DNA of 7,362 nt from an uncultured Enterobacter sp. (GTDB lineage Bacteria > Pseudomonadota > Gammaproteobacteria > Enterobacterales > Enterobacteriaceae): positions 1 through 7,362 of the forward strand of contig CAMKZP010000179.1 in NCBI GenBank assembly GCA_946477805.1, written 5' to 3'. Positions 1 through 6,642 of this stretch are shown here, piece by piece. The translations under genes were made by a program, and so were the position numbers. The notes beneath the pieces were generated by a model, which worked only from the letters and a program-made list of their open reading frames with translations, was not told where the DNA came from and did no database searches. Positions within the stretch are counted from its first letter, which is position 1, and each line of letters opens with the position of its first letter.

Positions 1-528
1 TGCGAATCCTACAACCGTCAGTACAACCGCGACTATCGCTCGGTGATGCCGACCAACCTGTACGGGCCGCACGACAACTTCCACCCGAGCAACTCGCACG
101 TGATCCCGGCGCTGCTGCGCCGCTTCCACGAGGCGACCGCCGAGAACGCGCCGGACGTAGTGGTGTGGGGCAGCGGTACGCCGATGCGTGAATTCCTGCA
201 CGTGGACGATATGGCCGCGGCCAGCATTCACGTGATGGAGCTGGATCGCGAGGTGTGGCAGGAGAACACCGAGCCGATGCTGTCGCACATCAACGTCGGC
301 ACCGGCGTGGACTGCACCATTCGCGAGCTGGCGCAGACCATCGCGCAGGTGGTGGGCTACAAGGGCCGCGTGGTGTTTGACGCCACCAAGCCGGACGGCA
401 CGCCGCGCAAGCTGCTGGACGTCACCCGTCTGCACCAGCTGGGCTGGTATCACGAGGTGTCACTGGAGCAGGGGCTGGCAAGCACCTACCAGTGGTTCCT
501 CGAAAATCAGCACCGCTTCCGGGGGTAA
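1..528 (+). CDS. fcl: GDP-L-fucose synthase, 3' part (5' end outside window)
   Basis: Fcl (WcaG) is the cytoplasmic NADPH-dependent epimerase/reductase that turns GDP-4-keto-6-deoxy-D-mannose into GDP-L-fucose, the fucose donor for colanic acid. The frame is open from base 1 (first residues CESYNRQYNRDYRSV) to a TAA at 526-528, giving 175 residues. E. coli Fcl has 321, so the window would start at residue 147. With that offset His33 of the fragment falls on catalytic His179 and Arg41 on Arg187, which supports full colinearity. The motifs TNLYGPHDNFHP, GSGTPMREFLHVDD and NVGTGVDCTIRELA are typical of this short-chain dehydrogenase family. The Rossmann GxxGxxG and the YxxxK catalytic pair lie upstream of the window. 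The stop overlaps the gmm start (TAATG), so the two are probably translationally coupled. No frameshift is seen in the part present. Confidence 0.97.
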   Translation, partial: CESYNRQYNRDYRSVMPTNLYGPHDNFHPSNSHVIPALLRRFHEATAENAPDVVVWGSGTPMREFLHVDDMAAASIHVMELDREVWQENTEPMLSHINVGTGVDCTIRELAQTIAQVVGYKGRVVFDATKPDGTPRKLLDVTRLHQLGWYHEVSLEQGLASTYQWFLENQHRFRG

Positions 529-1010
529 TGATGTTTTTAAGTCAGGAAGATTTTGCCACGGTCGTTCGTTCCACTCCGCTTATCTCAATGGATTTGATCG
601 TGGAGAACGAACGCGGCGAGTTCTTGCTGGGGAAACGAACCAACCGTCCTGCACAGGGCTTCTGGTTCGTGCCCGGCGGGCGCGTGCAAAAGGATGAGGC
701 GCTGGCAAATGCCTTCGAGCGCCTCACTCTGGCGGAGCTGGGCCTGCAGCTGCCGATGGCGGCGGGCCAGTTTTACGGGGTCTGGCAGCACTTCTATGAC
801 GATAACTTTTCGGGCACCGGCTTCTCCACGCACTACATCGTGCTGGGGTTCCGCCTGAAGGTGAGTGAGGCAGACCTGCGTCTGCCTGATGCTCAGCATG
901 ACGACTACCGCTGGCTGGCGCCAGAGGCGCTGCTGGCCAGCGAAAACGTCCACGACAACAGTCGGGCGTACTTTCTGGCGGATCGTCAGGCCGGGGTGCC
1001 AGGGCTATGA
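528..1010 (+). CDS. gmm: GDP-mannose mannosyl hydrolase (Nudix family)
   Basis: Gmm (WcaH, NudD) hydrolyses GDP-mannose and GDP-glucose to GDP plus free sugar, and may balance the GDP-sugar pool for colanic acid or cell-wall synthesis. The product is 160 residues when started at 528 (MMFLSQEDF), the numbering used for the E. coli enzyme. A start at 531 would give 159, and a GGGGG run at 521-525 is better spaced for it, so the exact start is uncertain. Residues known from the E. coli enzyme fall in place: Asp22, Arg37, Arg52, Glu70 and His124 (in QHDDYRW). The Nudix box (about 50-73, GGRVQKDEALANAFERLTLAELGL) is the degenerate kind of this subfamily, with ERLTLAE replacing the usual REUxEE; this goes with attack at carbon rather than phosphorus. 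Its TGA overlaps the wcaI start (ATGA). Confidence 0.97.
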   Translation: MMFLSQEDFATVVRSTPLISMDLIVENERGEFLLGKRTNRPAQGFWFVPGGRVQKDEALANAFERLTLAELGLQLPMAAGQFYGVWQHFYDDNFSGTGFSTHYIVLGFRLKVSEADLRLPDAQHDDYRWLAPEALLASENVHDNSRAYFLADRQAGVPGL

Positions 1011-2230
1011 AAATACTTGTCTATGGAATCAACTACTCGCCGGAACTCACCGGGATCGGGAAATACACCGGCGAGATGGTCGAGTGGATGGCGAGCCAGG
1101 GGCACGACGTGCGCGTGATTACCGCGCCGCCGTACTACCCGGAGTGGAAGGTCGGTGAGCGTTATTCGAGCTGGCGCTATCGCCGCGAAGAGGGGGCCGC
1201 GACCGTCTGGCGCTGCCCGCTGTACGTGCCGAAGCAGCCCTCGACGCTGAAACGTTTACTTCACCTGGGCAGCTTTGCCCTGAGCAGCTTTTTCCCGCTG
1301 ATGGCGCAGCGGCGCTGGAAGCCGGACCGCATTATCGGCGTGGTGCCGACGCTGTTCTGCACGCCGGGCATGCGCCTGCTGGGCAAGCTCTCCGGCGCGC
1401 GCACCCTGCTGCACATTCAGGATTATGAGGTCGACGCGATGCTCGGCCTGGGAATGGCCGGGAAAGGCAAGGGCGGCAGGGTGGCGAAGCTCGCCAGCGC
1501 CTTTGAGCGCAGCGGCCTGCACAACGTGGACTACGTTTCCACCATCTCGCGCTCGATGATGAACAAGGCGCAGGAGAAGGGCGTGGCGGCGGAGAAGGTG
1601 ATCTTCTTCCCGAACTGGTCCGAAGTGGCGCGTTTTCGCGACGTCACGGAACACAACGCTCGCGAACTCCGCGCGCGGCTCGGTTTGCCTGATGACCAAA
1701 AAATCATTCTTTATTCAGGCAACATCGGCGAAAAGCAGGGGCTGGAAAGCGTGATTGAAGCAGCCCAGCTGCTAAGCGATCGGCCGTGGACGTTTGTGAT
1801 TGTCGGGCAGGGCGGCGGCAAGGCGCGGCTGGAGAAGATGGCAGCCGTTCGCGGCCTGACCAACGTGAAATTCTTCCCGCTGCAGCCTTACGAGGCGCTG
1901 CCTGCGCTGCTGAAGATGGGCGACTGCCATCTGGTGGTGCAAAAGCGCGGCGCGGCGGACGCGGTGCTGCCCTCCAAGCTGACCAACATTCTGGCGGTGG
2001 GCGGAAACGCGGTGATCACGGCAGAAGCCGAAACCGAGCTAGGCCAGCTGTGCGACAGCTATCCGGGGATCGCGGTGTGCGTGGAGCCGGAATCCGTTTC
2101 CGCGCTGGTGGGCGGAATTGAACGGGCGCTCGCCATGCCGAAAGAGAACACGGTGGCACGTGAATATGCCGAACGCACCCTCGAGAAAGAGAGCGTGCTG
2201 AGCCAATTTATTGCAGATATACGGGGATAA
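1007..2230 (+). CDS. wcaI: Colanic acid glycosyltransferase WcaI (GT4-like)
   Basis: WcaI is a peripheral, cytoplasmic-side glycosyltransferase of the colanic acid pathway. It is generally thought to be a fucosyltransferase acting soon after WcaJ; that acceptor and donor assignment is family knowledge, not visible here. The product is 407 residues, the length of E. coli WcaI. The fold is GT-B. The N-terminal domain starts MKILVYGINYSPELTGIG (about 1-18), followed by HDVRVITAPPYYPEW. The C-terminal domain begins near Tyr236 with YSGNIGEKQGLESVIEAA, continues with VIVGQGGGKARLEKMA, and ends in the sugar-nucleotide region around Pro322 (PSKLTNILAVGGNAV). The start ATG at 1007 overlaps the gmm stop. 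No strong Shine-Dalgarno lies directly before it, which fits coupled translation. cpsB follows after 3 bases. Confidence 0.96.
   Translation: MKILVYGINYSPELTGIGKYTGEMVEWMASQGHDVRVITAPPYYPEWKVGERYSSWRYRREEGAATVWRCPLYVPKQPSTLKRLLHLGSFALSSFFPLMAQRRWKPDRIIGVVPTLFCTPGMRLLGKLSGARTLLHIQDYEVDAMLGLGMAGKGKGGRVAKLASAFERSGLHNVDYVSTISRSMMNKAQEKGVAAEKVIFFPNWSEVARFRDVTEHNARELRARLGLPDDQKIILYSGNIGEKQGLESVIEAAQLLSDRPWTFVIVGQGGGKARLEKMAAVRGLTNVKFFPLQPYEALPALLKMGDCHLVVQKRGAADAVLPSKLTNILAVGGNAVITAEAETELGQLCDSYPGIAVCVEPESVSALVGGIERALAMPKENTVAREYAERTLEKESVLSQFIADIRG
2223..2227 (+). promoter_or_regulatory. Ribosome binding site of cpsB
   Basis: GGGGA at 2223-2227 lies 6 bases before the cpsB ATG at 2234, inside the last codons of wcaI. 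It supports this ATG as the start, so cpsB can be loaded directly as well as by re-initiation from wcaI. Confidence 0.55.
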
Positions 2231-2233
2231 ATC

Positions 2234-3700
2234 ATGAGTCATACCACTTTGTATCCGGTTGTGATGGCAGGTGGCTCTGGTAGCCGGTTGTGGCCGCTGT
2301 CCCGCGTGCTCTATCCAAAACAGTTCCTCTGCCTGAAAGGGGAGCTCACCATGCTGCAAACGACGGTTAACCGTCTGCAGGGCGTGGAGTGTGAAAGCCC
2401 GGTGGTGATTTGTAACGAACAGCACCGCTTTATCGTTGCCGAGCAGCTGCGCCAGCTGAACAAACTCACAGAAAATATCATTCTGGAGCCTGCCGGACGT
2501 AATACCGCGCCCGCTATCGCCCTCGCGGCGCTGGCGGCAAAACGCAGCAGCCCGGACTGCGATCCTCTGATGCTGGTGCTGGCGGCAGACCACGTGATTC
2601 AGCAGGAAGAGGCGTTCCGCGACGCGGTGCGCGCGGCGATTCCTTACGCCGACAGCGGCAAGCTGGTGACCTTCGGCATCGTGCCGGACCTGCCGGAGAC
2701 CGGCTACGGCTATATTCGCCGCGGCGCCGTGACGCCGGGTGCAGGCGACAGCGTGGCCTTTGACGTGGCGCAGTTCGTCGAAAAACCGAATCTTGAAACC
2801 GCCCAGGCCTACGTGGGCAGCGGTGAGTATTACTGGAACAGCGGGATGTTCCTGTTCCGCGCCGGGCGTTACCTGGAGGAGCTGGAAAAATATCGCCCGG
2901 ACATTCTCCGCGCCTGTGAGAAGGCGATGGCGGTGGTTGATCCGGACCTCGATTTTATCCGCGTCGACGAGAAAGCGTTCCTCGCCTGCCCGGAAGAGTC
3001 CATTGACTATGCGGTCATGGAGCGCACCGCGGACGCCGTGGTGGTGCCGATGGATGCGGGCTGGAGCGACGTGGGCTCATGGTCCTCCCTGTGGGAGATC
3101 AGCGCCCATACCCCGGAGGGTAACGTCCATCACGGCGATGTGATTAGCCACAAAACGGAAAACAGCTATGTTTACGCCGAGTCCGGTCTGGTGACCACGG
3201 TGGGCGTGAAGGATCTGGTGGTCGTCCAGACCAAGGATGCCGTGCTGATCGCCGACCGTAACGCCGTGCAGGACGTTAAAAAAGTGGTGGAGCAGATCAA
3301 GGCCGACGGCCGCCATGAGCACCATATTCACCGCGAAGTTTATCGCCCGTGGGGCAAGTATGACTCCATCGATTCCGGCGATCGCTATCAGGTAAAACGC
3401 ATCACCGTGAAGCCGGGAGAAGGGCTCTCCGTGCAGATGCATCATCACCGCGCCGAGCACTGGGTGGTGGTGGCGGGCACCGCAAAAGTCACCATCGACG
3501 GTGAAATCAAACTGCTGGGTGAAAACGAGTCTATCTATATTCCGCTGGGTGCCACGCACTGTCTGGAAAACCCGGGGAAAATTCCGCTCGACCTGAGGTG
3601 CGCTCCGGTTCGTATCTGGAGGAGGACGATATCGTGCGCTTCCAGGACCGCTACGGGCGGGTCTAGCACCTTCGCATCATGCCCGGTGGCGCTGCGCTAG
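2234..3700 (+). CDS. cpsB: Mannose-1-phosphate guanylyltransferase, 3'-frameshifted
   Basis: CpsB (ManC) makes GDP-mannose from mannose-1-phosphate and GTP in the cytoplasm, feeding Gmd/Fcl and Gmm. The N-terminal nucleotidyltransferase domain has the pyrophosphorylase signature GGSGSRLWPLSR (13-24) followed by PK at 28-29, FVEKP (181-185) and YWNSGMF (200-206). The C-terminal cupin, of the mannose-6-phosphate isomerase type, starts near YRPWGKY (370-376) and has MHHHRAEH (402-409) and His442. The E. coli protein is 478 residues and ends in a conserved tail, ...EVRSGSYLEEDD.VRF.DRYGRV. Here the reading frame is native only to Leu454. It then switches to 34 unrelated residues, giving 488. The expected tail is intact in another frame, from GTG at 3598 to TAG at 3664-3666. 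Restoring 4 bases would give exactly 478 residues. The transferase domain and the cupin metal ligands are kept but the last cupin strands are lost, so partial activity is possible. Whether this is a mutation or an assembly error cannot be decided here. Confidence 0.93.
   Translation: MSHTTLYPVVMAGGSGSRLWPLSRVLYPKQFLCLKGELTMLQTTVNRLQGVECESPVVICNEQHRFIVAEQLRQLNKLTENIILEPAGRNTAPAIALAALAAKRSSPDCDPLMLVLAADHVIQQEEAFRDAVRAAIPYADSGKLVTFGIVPDLPETGYGYIRRGAVTPGAGDSVAFDVAQFVEKPNLETAQAYVGSGEYYWNSGMFLFRAGRYLEELEKYRPDILRACEKAMAVVDPDLDFIRVDEKAFLACPEESIDYAVMERTADAVVVPMDAGWSDVGSWSSLWEISAHTPEGNVHHGDVISHKTENSYVYAESGLVTTVGVKDLVVVQTKDAVLIADRNAVQDVKKVVEQIKADGRHEHHIHREVYRPWGKYDSIDSGDRYQVKRITVKPGEGLSVQMHHHRAEHWVVVAGTAKVTIDGEIKLLGENESIYIPLGATHCLENPGKIPLDLRCAPVRIWRRTISCASRTATGGSSTFASCPVALR
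3593..3600 (+). other. cpsB: Frameshift site in cpsB (net loss of 4 bases)
   Basis: The sequence reads CTGAGGTG where the conserved protein (L-I-E-V) calls for something like CTGATTGAGGTG. The loss of four bases can be explained by slippage between two TGA copies in TGATTGA, leaving one TGA. The downstream conserved tail (VRSGSYLEEDDIVRFQDRYG) is intact at 3598-3663 in the shifted frame and ends at TAG 3664-3666. The missing bases are inferred from the protein family, not seen. Confidence 0.88.
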
Positions 3701-3710
3701 CCGGGCCTAC
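3680..3710 (+). repeat. REP-like palindrome in the cpsB-cpsG gap
   Basis: An imperfect palindrome has outer arms GCCCGG (3681-3686) and CCGGGC (3701-3706). Its inner stem is TGGCG (3687-3691) with CGCTA (3695-3699), including one G-T pair, a CTG loop and a bulged G at 3700. The trailing CCTACG is also typical of REP units. I recognise this form as the repetitive extragenic palindrome common in Enterobacter, Klebsiella and related genera; the copy number in this genome cannot be seen. Such elements can bind DNA gyrase or stabilise upstream mRNA. The stop of the frameshifted cpsB (TAG 3698-3700) lies inside it, so as sequenced ribosomes would translate into the stem. Confidence 0.75.
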
Positions 3711-3727
3711 GAATGAAAAAAATGAAA

Positions 3728-3752
3728 TTGGCCATTACGTGGTCAGGGCCAA
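3728..3752 (+). repeat. Small inverted repeat upstream of cpsG
   Basis: TTGGCC (3728-3733) and GGCCAA (3747-3752) are perfect 6-base inverted repeats separated by 13 bases. A competing hairpin pairs TGGCCA (3729-3734) with TGGTCA (3740-3745) across a 5-base loop, with one G-T pair. The two structures share bases and exclude each other. The element ends 13 bases before the poly-A/GGGG ribosome binding site of cpsG. No T run follows, so it is not an intrinsic terminator. Any regulatory role is speculation. Confidence 0.3.
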
Positions 3753-3765
3753 CTGTTGCCTGAAA

Positions 3766-3771
3766 AAGGGG
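3766..3771 (+). promoter_or_regulatory. Ribosome binding site deciding the cpsG start
   Basis: AAGGGG at 3766-3771 is a good Shine-Dalgarno. It is 5 bases from the ATG at 3777 and only 2 from the ATG at 3774, so it favours 3777. An in-frame TTG at 3756 lies upstream of this site and is not a credible start. Confidence 0.6.
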
Positions 3772-3776
3772 TCATG

Positions 3777-5147
3777 ATGGAAAAGTTAACCTGTTTTAAA
3801 GCCTACGATATTCGCGGCAAGCTGGGCGAAGAGCTGAATGAGGACATTGCGTGGCGCATTGGCCGCGCGTACGGCGAATATCTGAAGCCAAAAACGATCG
3901 TGCTGGGCGGCGACGTGCGTCTGACCAGCGAGTCCCTGAAGCTGGCCCTGGCAAAAGGGCTGCAGGACGCGGGCGTGGACGTGCTGGACATCGGCCTGTC
4001 CGGCACCGAAGAGATCTATTTTGCCACCTTCCACCTGGGCGTGGACGGCGGTATCGAAGTGACCGCCAGCCATAACCCGATGGACTACAACGGCATGAAG
4101 CTGGTGCGCAAGGGCGCGCGTCCCATCAGCGGCGATACCGGCCTTCGCGACGTGCAGCGTCTGGCGGAAGCCAACGATTTCCCCCCGGTGGACGCGGCGA
4201 AACGCGGCAGCTATCAGCAGATCACCCTGCAAAAAGAGTACATCGACCACCTGCTGGGCTACATCAACGTGGCGAACCTCAGGCCGTTAAAGCTTGTGAT
4301 CAACTCCGGCAACGGCGCGGCAGGCCCGGTAGTGGATGCGCTGGAAGCCCGCTTTAAGGCGCTGAACGTGCCGGTCACCTTCATCAAAGTCCACAACACG
4401 CCGGACGGCAACTTCCCGAACGGTATTCCTAACCCGCTGCTGCCGGAGTGCCGCGAGGACACCCGCAGCGCGGTGATTGAGCACGGCGCGGACATGGGCA
4501 TCGCCTTTGATGGCGATTTCGACCGCTGCTTCCTGTTCGACGAGAAAGGCCAGTTCATCGAAGGGTATTACATCGTCGGCCTGCTGGCGGAAGCGTTCCT
4601 TGAGAAAAACCCCGGTGCGAAGATCATTCACGACCCGCGCCTCTCGTGGAACACCGTTGACGTGGTCAGCGCCGCGGGCGGCGAGCCGGTGATGTCCAAA
4701 ACCGGGCACGCGTTTATCAAAGAGCGCATGCGCGAAGAGGACGCCATCTACGGCGGCGAGATGAGCGCCCACCACTACTTCCGCGACTTTGCCTACTGCG
4801 ACAGCGGGATGATCCCGTGGCTGCTGGTGACCGAGCTGCTGTGCCTGAAAGGGCAGACGCTGGGCGAGCTGGTGCGCGACCGCATGGCGGCCTTCCCGGC
4901 AAGCGGGGAGATCAACAGCAAGCTGGCGCAGCCCGCCGAGGCGATTGCCCGCGTGGAGCATCACTTTGCCCTCCACGCCCTGGAAATCGACCGCACGGAC
5001 GGCATCAGCATGTCGTTCCCGCAGTGGCGCTTTAACCTGCGCTCCTCGAACACCGAGCCGGTGGTGCGCCTGAACGTGGAATCCCGCGCTGACGCGGCGC
5101 TGATGGAAGCACGAACGAAGGACATTCTGGCGCTGTTGAATCAGTAA
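3777..5147 (+). CDS. cpsG: Phosphomannomutase
   Basis: CpsG (ManB) interconverts mannose-6-phosphate and mannose-1-phosphate, supplying CpsB. It is a cytoplasmic alpha-D-phosphohexomutase with all four catalytic regions visible: the phosphoserine loop TASHNP with Ser98, the magnesium loop DGDFDR (245-250), the sugar-binding loop GGEMSAHHYF (from 326) and the phosphate-binding loop RSSNTEPVVRLN (from 422). Starting at ATG 3777 (MEKLTCFKAYDIRGKLG) gives 456 residues, the length of the E. coli protein. An ATG at 3774 would add one residue. The gene is intact. It is separated from cpsB by about 110 bases after the ancestral cpsB stop but has no recognisable promoter of its own, so it is probably read through from the operon. 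It is highly similar in family to the O-antigen ManB proteins, but its position between cpsB and wcaJ identifies it as the colanic acid copy. Confidence 0.97.
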   Translation: MEKLTCFKAYDIRGKLGEELNEDIAWRIGRAYGEYLKPKTIVLGGDVRLTSESLKLALAKGLQDAGVDVLDIGLSGTEEIYFATFHLGVDGGIEVTASHNPMDYNGMKLVRKGARPISGDTGLRDVQRLAEANDFPPVDAAKRGSYQQITLQKEYIDHLLGYINVANLRPLKLVINSGNGAAGPVVDALEARFKALNVPVTFIKVHNTPDGNFPNGIPNPLLPECREDTRSAVIEHGADMGIAFDGDFDRCFLFDEKGQFIEGYYIVGLLAEAFLEKNPGAKIIHDPRLSWNTVDVVSAAGGEPVMSKTGHAFIKERMREEDAIYGGEMSAHHYFRDFAYCDSGMIPWLLVTELLCLKGQTLGELVRDRMAAFPASGEINSKLAQPAEAIARVEHHFALHALEIDRTDGISMSFPQWRFNLRSSNTEPVVRLNVESRADAALMEARTKDILALLNQ

Positions 5148-5166
5148 TACGAAAACCTGACCATCG

Positions 5167-5215
5167 CCCCTCACCCCAGCCCTCTCCCCAAAGGGGAGAG
5201 GGGCAGGGTGAGGGG
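5167..5215 (+). repeat. Long GC-rich imperfect palindrome between cpsG and wcaJ
   Basis: The left arm is 5167-5189 and the right arm 5193-5215, with an AAA loop at 5190-5192. The inner ten bases pair perfectly (CCCTCTCCCC with GGGGAGAGGG), as do the outer ten (CCCCTCACCC with GGGTGAGGGG). Three mismatched bases per arm (CAG at 5177-5179, GCA at 5203-5205) form an internal loop. This looks like the dispersed CCCTCACCC...AAAGGGGAGAGGG palindromes found between genes in enterobacteria (boxC-like), though the family name is from memory. No T run follows on either strand, so it is not a canonical Rho-independent terminator. It could stabilise the upstream mRNA or attenuate reading into wcaJ. Confidence 0.75.
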
Positions 5216-5234
5216 AAAGGTAAGGTTTTGAACT

Positions 5235-5240
5235 AAAGGA
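5235..5240 (+). promoter_or_regulatory. Ribosome binding site of wcaJ
   Basis: AAAGGA at 5235-5240 is 6 bases before the ATG at 5247 and supports that start, which also gives the family's usual N-terminus (MTNLKKR). It sits 19 bases after the GC-rich hairpin and is not part of it. Confidence 0.65.
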
Positions 5241-5246
5241 ACAACG

Positions 5247-6641
5247 ATGACGAATCTAAAAAAGCGCGACCGAGCGAGAACGAATGCATCGTTAATCTCT
5301 ATGGTGCAGCGATTTTCTGATATCACCATCATGGTCGGCGGATTGTGGGCGGTGTGCCGGGTAAGCGGACAATCTTTCCTCTACATGCACCTGCTGATGG
5401 CGCTCATTGCGCTGGTGGTGTTTCAGATGATCGGTGGGATGACCGACTTCTATCGTTCGTGGCGCGGCGTGAAGATGACCACCGAGCTGATGCTGCTGCT
5501 GCAGAACTGGACCCTCAGCCTGATCTTCAGCGCCGGGCTGGTGGCGTTTAGCCAGGATTTTGATAACCGCCTGGTGACTTATCTCTGCTGGTACCTGTTG
5601 ACCAGCGTCGGGATGGTGGTATGCCGTTCTTTGATCCGCTTTGGTGCCGGCTGGCTGCGCAACCGCGGCTACAACACCCGCTACGTGGCCGTGGCCGGTG
5701 ATTTGCCGGTAGGGCTGGTGCTGCTGGACAGCTTCCGCAAAGAGCCGTGGCTGGGCTTCGAAGTGGTCGGTGTTTATCACGATGCGAAGCCGGGCGGGGT
5801 GCCCGCCGAGTGGGCGGGAAACTACGAGCAGCTTATCGACGACGCGAAAGCGGGAAAAATTCACAACGTCTACATCGCCATGCAGATGAAGGACGAATCC
5901 CGGATTAAGAAACTGATGCGCGAGCTGGCGGATACCACCTGCTCGGTGATCCTGATCCCGGACGTCTTCACCTTTAACATCCTCCATTCCCGTATCGAAG
6001 AGGTCAACGGGGTGCCGGTCGTGCCGCTTTACGACACGCCGCTCTCCGGCATCAACCGCGTGCTCAAGCGCGTGGAGGATATCGTGCTCTCCACGCTGAT
6101 CCTTCTGCTCATCTCCCCCGTGCTGTGCTGCATTGCGCTGGCGGTAAAACTCACCTCGCCCGGCCCGGTGATCTTCCGCCAGACCCGCTACGGCATGGAC
6201 GGCAAGCCGATTATGGTGTGGAAATTCCGCTCCATGAAGGTGATGGAAAACGACAAGGTGGTGACGCAGGCCACGCAGAACGATCCGCGCGTGACCCGCG
6301 TAGGCAACTTCCTGCGCCGCACCTCGCTGGACGAGCTGCCGCAGTTCATTAACGTGTTTACCGGCGGGATGTCGATCGTCGGGCCGCGCCCGCACGCCGT
6401 CGCCCATAACGAACAGTATCGCGCGCTGATTGAAGGCTACATGCTGCGCCATAAGGTGAAGCCGGGCATTACCGGCTGGGCGCAGATTAACGGCTGGCGC
6501 GGCGAGACCGACACGCTGGAAAAAATGGAAAAACGCATCGAGTTCGACCTGGAGTACATCCGCGAGTGGAGCCTCTGGTTCGATATCAAAATTGTTTTTC
6601 TGACCGTTTTCAAAGGCTTCGTGAACAAAGCGGCGTACTAA
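5247..6641 (+). CDS. wcaJ: Undecaprenyl-phosphate glucose phosphotransferase
   Basis: WcaJ is the inner-membrane enzyme that starts colanic acid synthesis by moving glucose-1-phosphate from UDP-glucose to undecaprenyl phosphate. The product is 464 residues, the same as in E. coli. Hydrophobic segments lie at about 20-40, 46-65, 85-105 and 110-130. A Rossmann-like middle domain follows (about 140-260, from VAVAGDLPVGLVLLDSF). The re-entrant membrane helix around ILLLISPVLCCIAL contains Pro291, the residue known to break this helix in WcaJ. The C-terminal sugar-1-phosphate transferase domain has KFRSM (326-330), the acidic pair DE (362-363) in SLDELPQF, and GPRPHA (379-384). All catalytic motifs are intact. 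wzxC begins one base after the stop, so the two genes are probably translationally linked. The 99-base gap from cpsG holds the hairpin but no evident promoter. Confidence 0.97.
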   Translation: MTNLKKRDRARTNASLISMVQRFSDITIMVGGLWAVCRVSGQSFLYMHLLMALIALVVFQMIGGMTDFYRSWRGVKMTTELMLLLQNWTLSLIFSAGLVAFSQDFDNRLVTYLCWYLLTSVGMVVCRSLIRFGAGWLRNRGYNTRYVAVAGDLPVGLVLLDSFRKEPWLGFEVVGVYHDAKPGGVPAEWAGNYEQLIDDAKAGKIHNVYIAMQMKDESRIKKLMRELADTTCSVILIPDVFTFNILHSRIEEVNGVPVVPLYDTPLSGINRVLKRVEDIVLSTLILLLISPVLCCIALAVKLTSPGPVIFRQTRYGMDGKPIMVWKFRSMKVMENDKVVTQATQNDPRVTRVGNFLRRTSLDELPQFINVFTGGMSIVGPRPHAVAHNEQYRALIEGYMLRHKVKPGITGWAQINGWRGETDTLEKMEKRIEFDLEYIREWSLWFDIKIVFLTVFKGFVNKAAY

Positions 6642-6642
6642 G

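Noticed and set aside
492..527. Upstream GTG start extending Gmm into fcl
   Set aside because: It would add twelve residues encoded by the conserved fcl 3' end. The start at 528 restores the residue numbering of the known catalytic residues.
3756..3776. Upstream TTG start extending CpsG by seven residues
   Set aside because: The TTG lies before the AAGGGG ribosome binding site. The family starts at M-x-KLTCFKAYDIRGKLG, and 3777 gives the exact 456-residue length.
4287..5174. 295-codon open frame on the minus strand opposite cpsG
   Set aside because: It has the same cause: codon bias in cpsG leaves the antisense frame open. There is no recognisable motif and no ribosome binding site context.
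5167..5215. Hairpin as an intrinsic terminator of cpsG
   Set aside because: The stem is strong but is followed by GAAAGG, and on the other strand by no T run either. wcaJ downstream has no visible promoter, so transcription must pass through.
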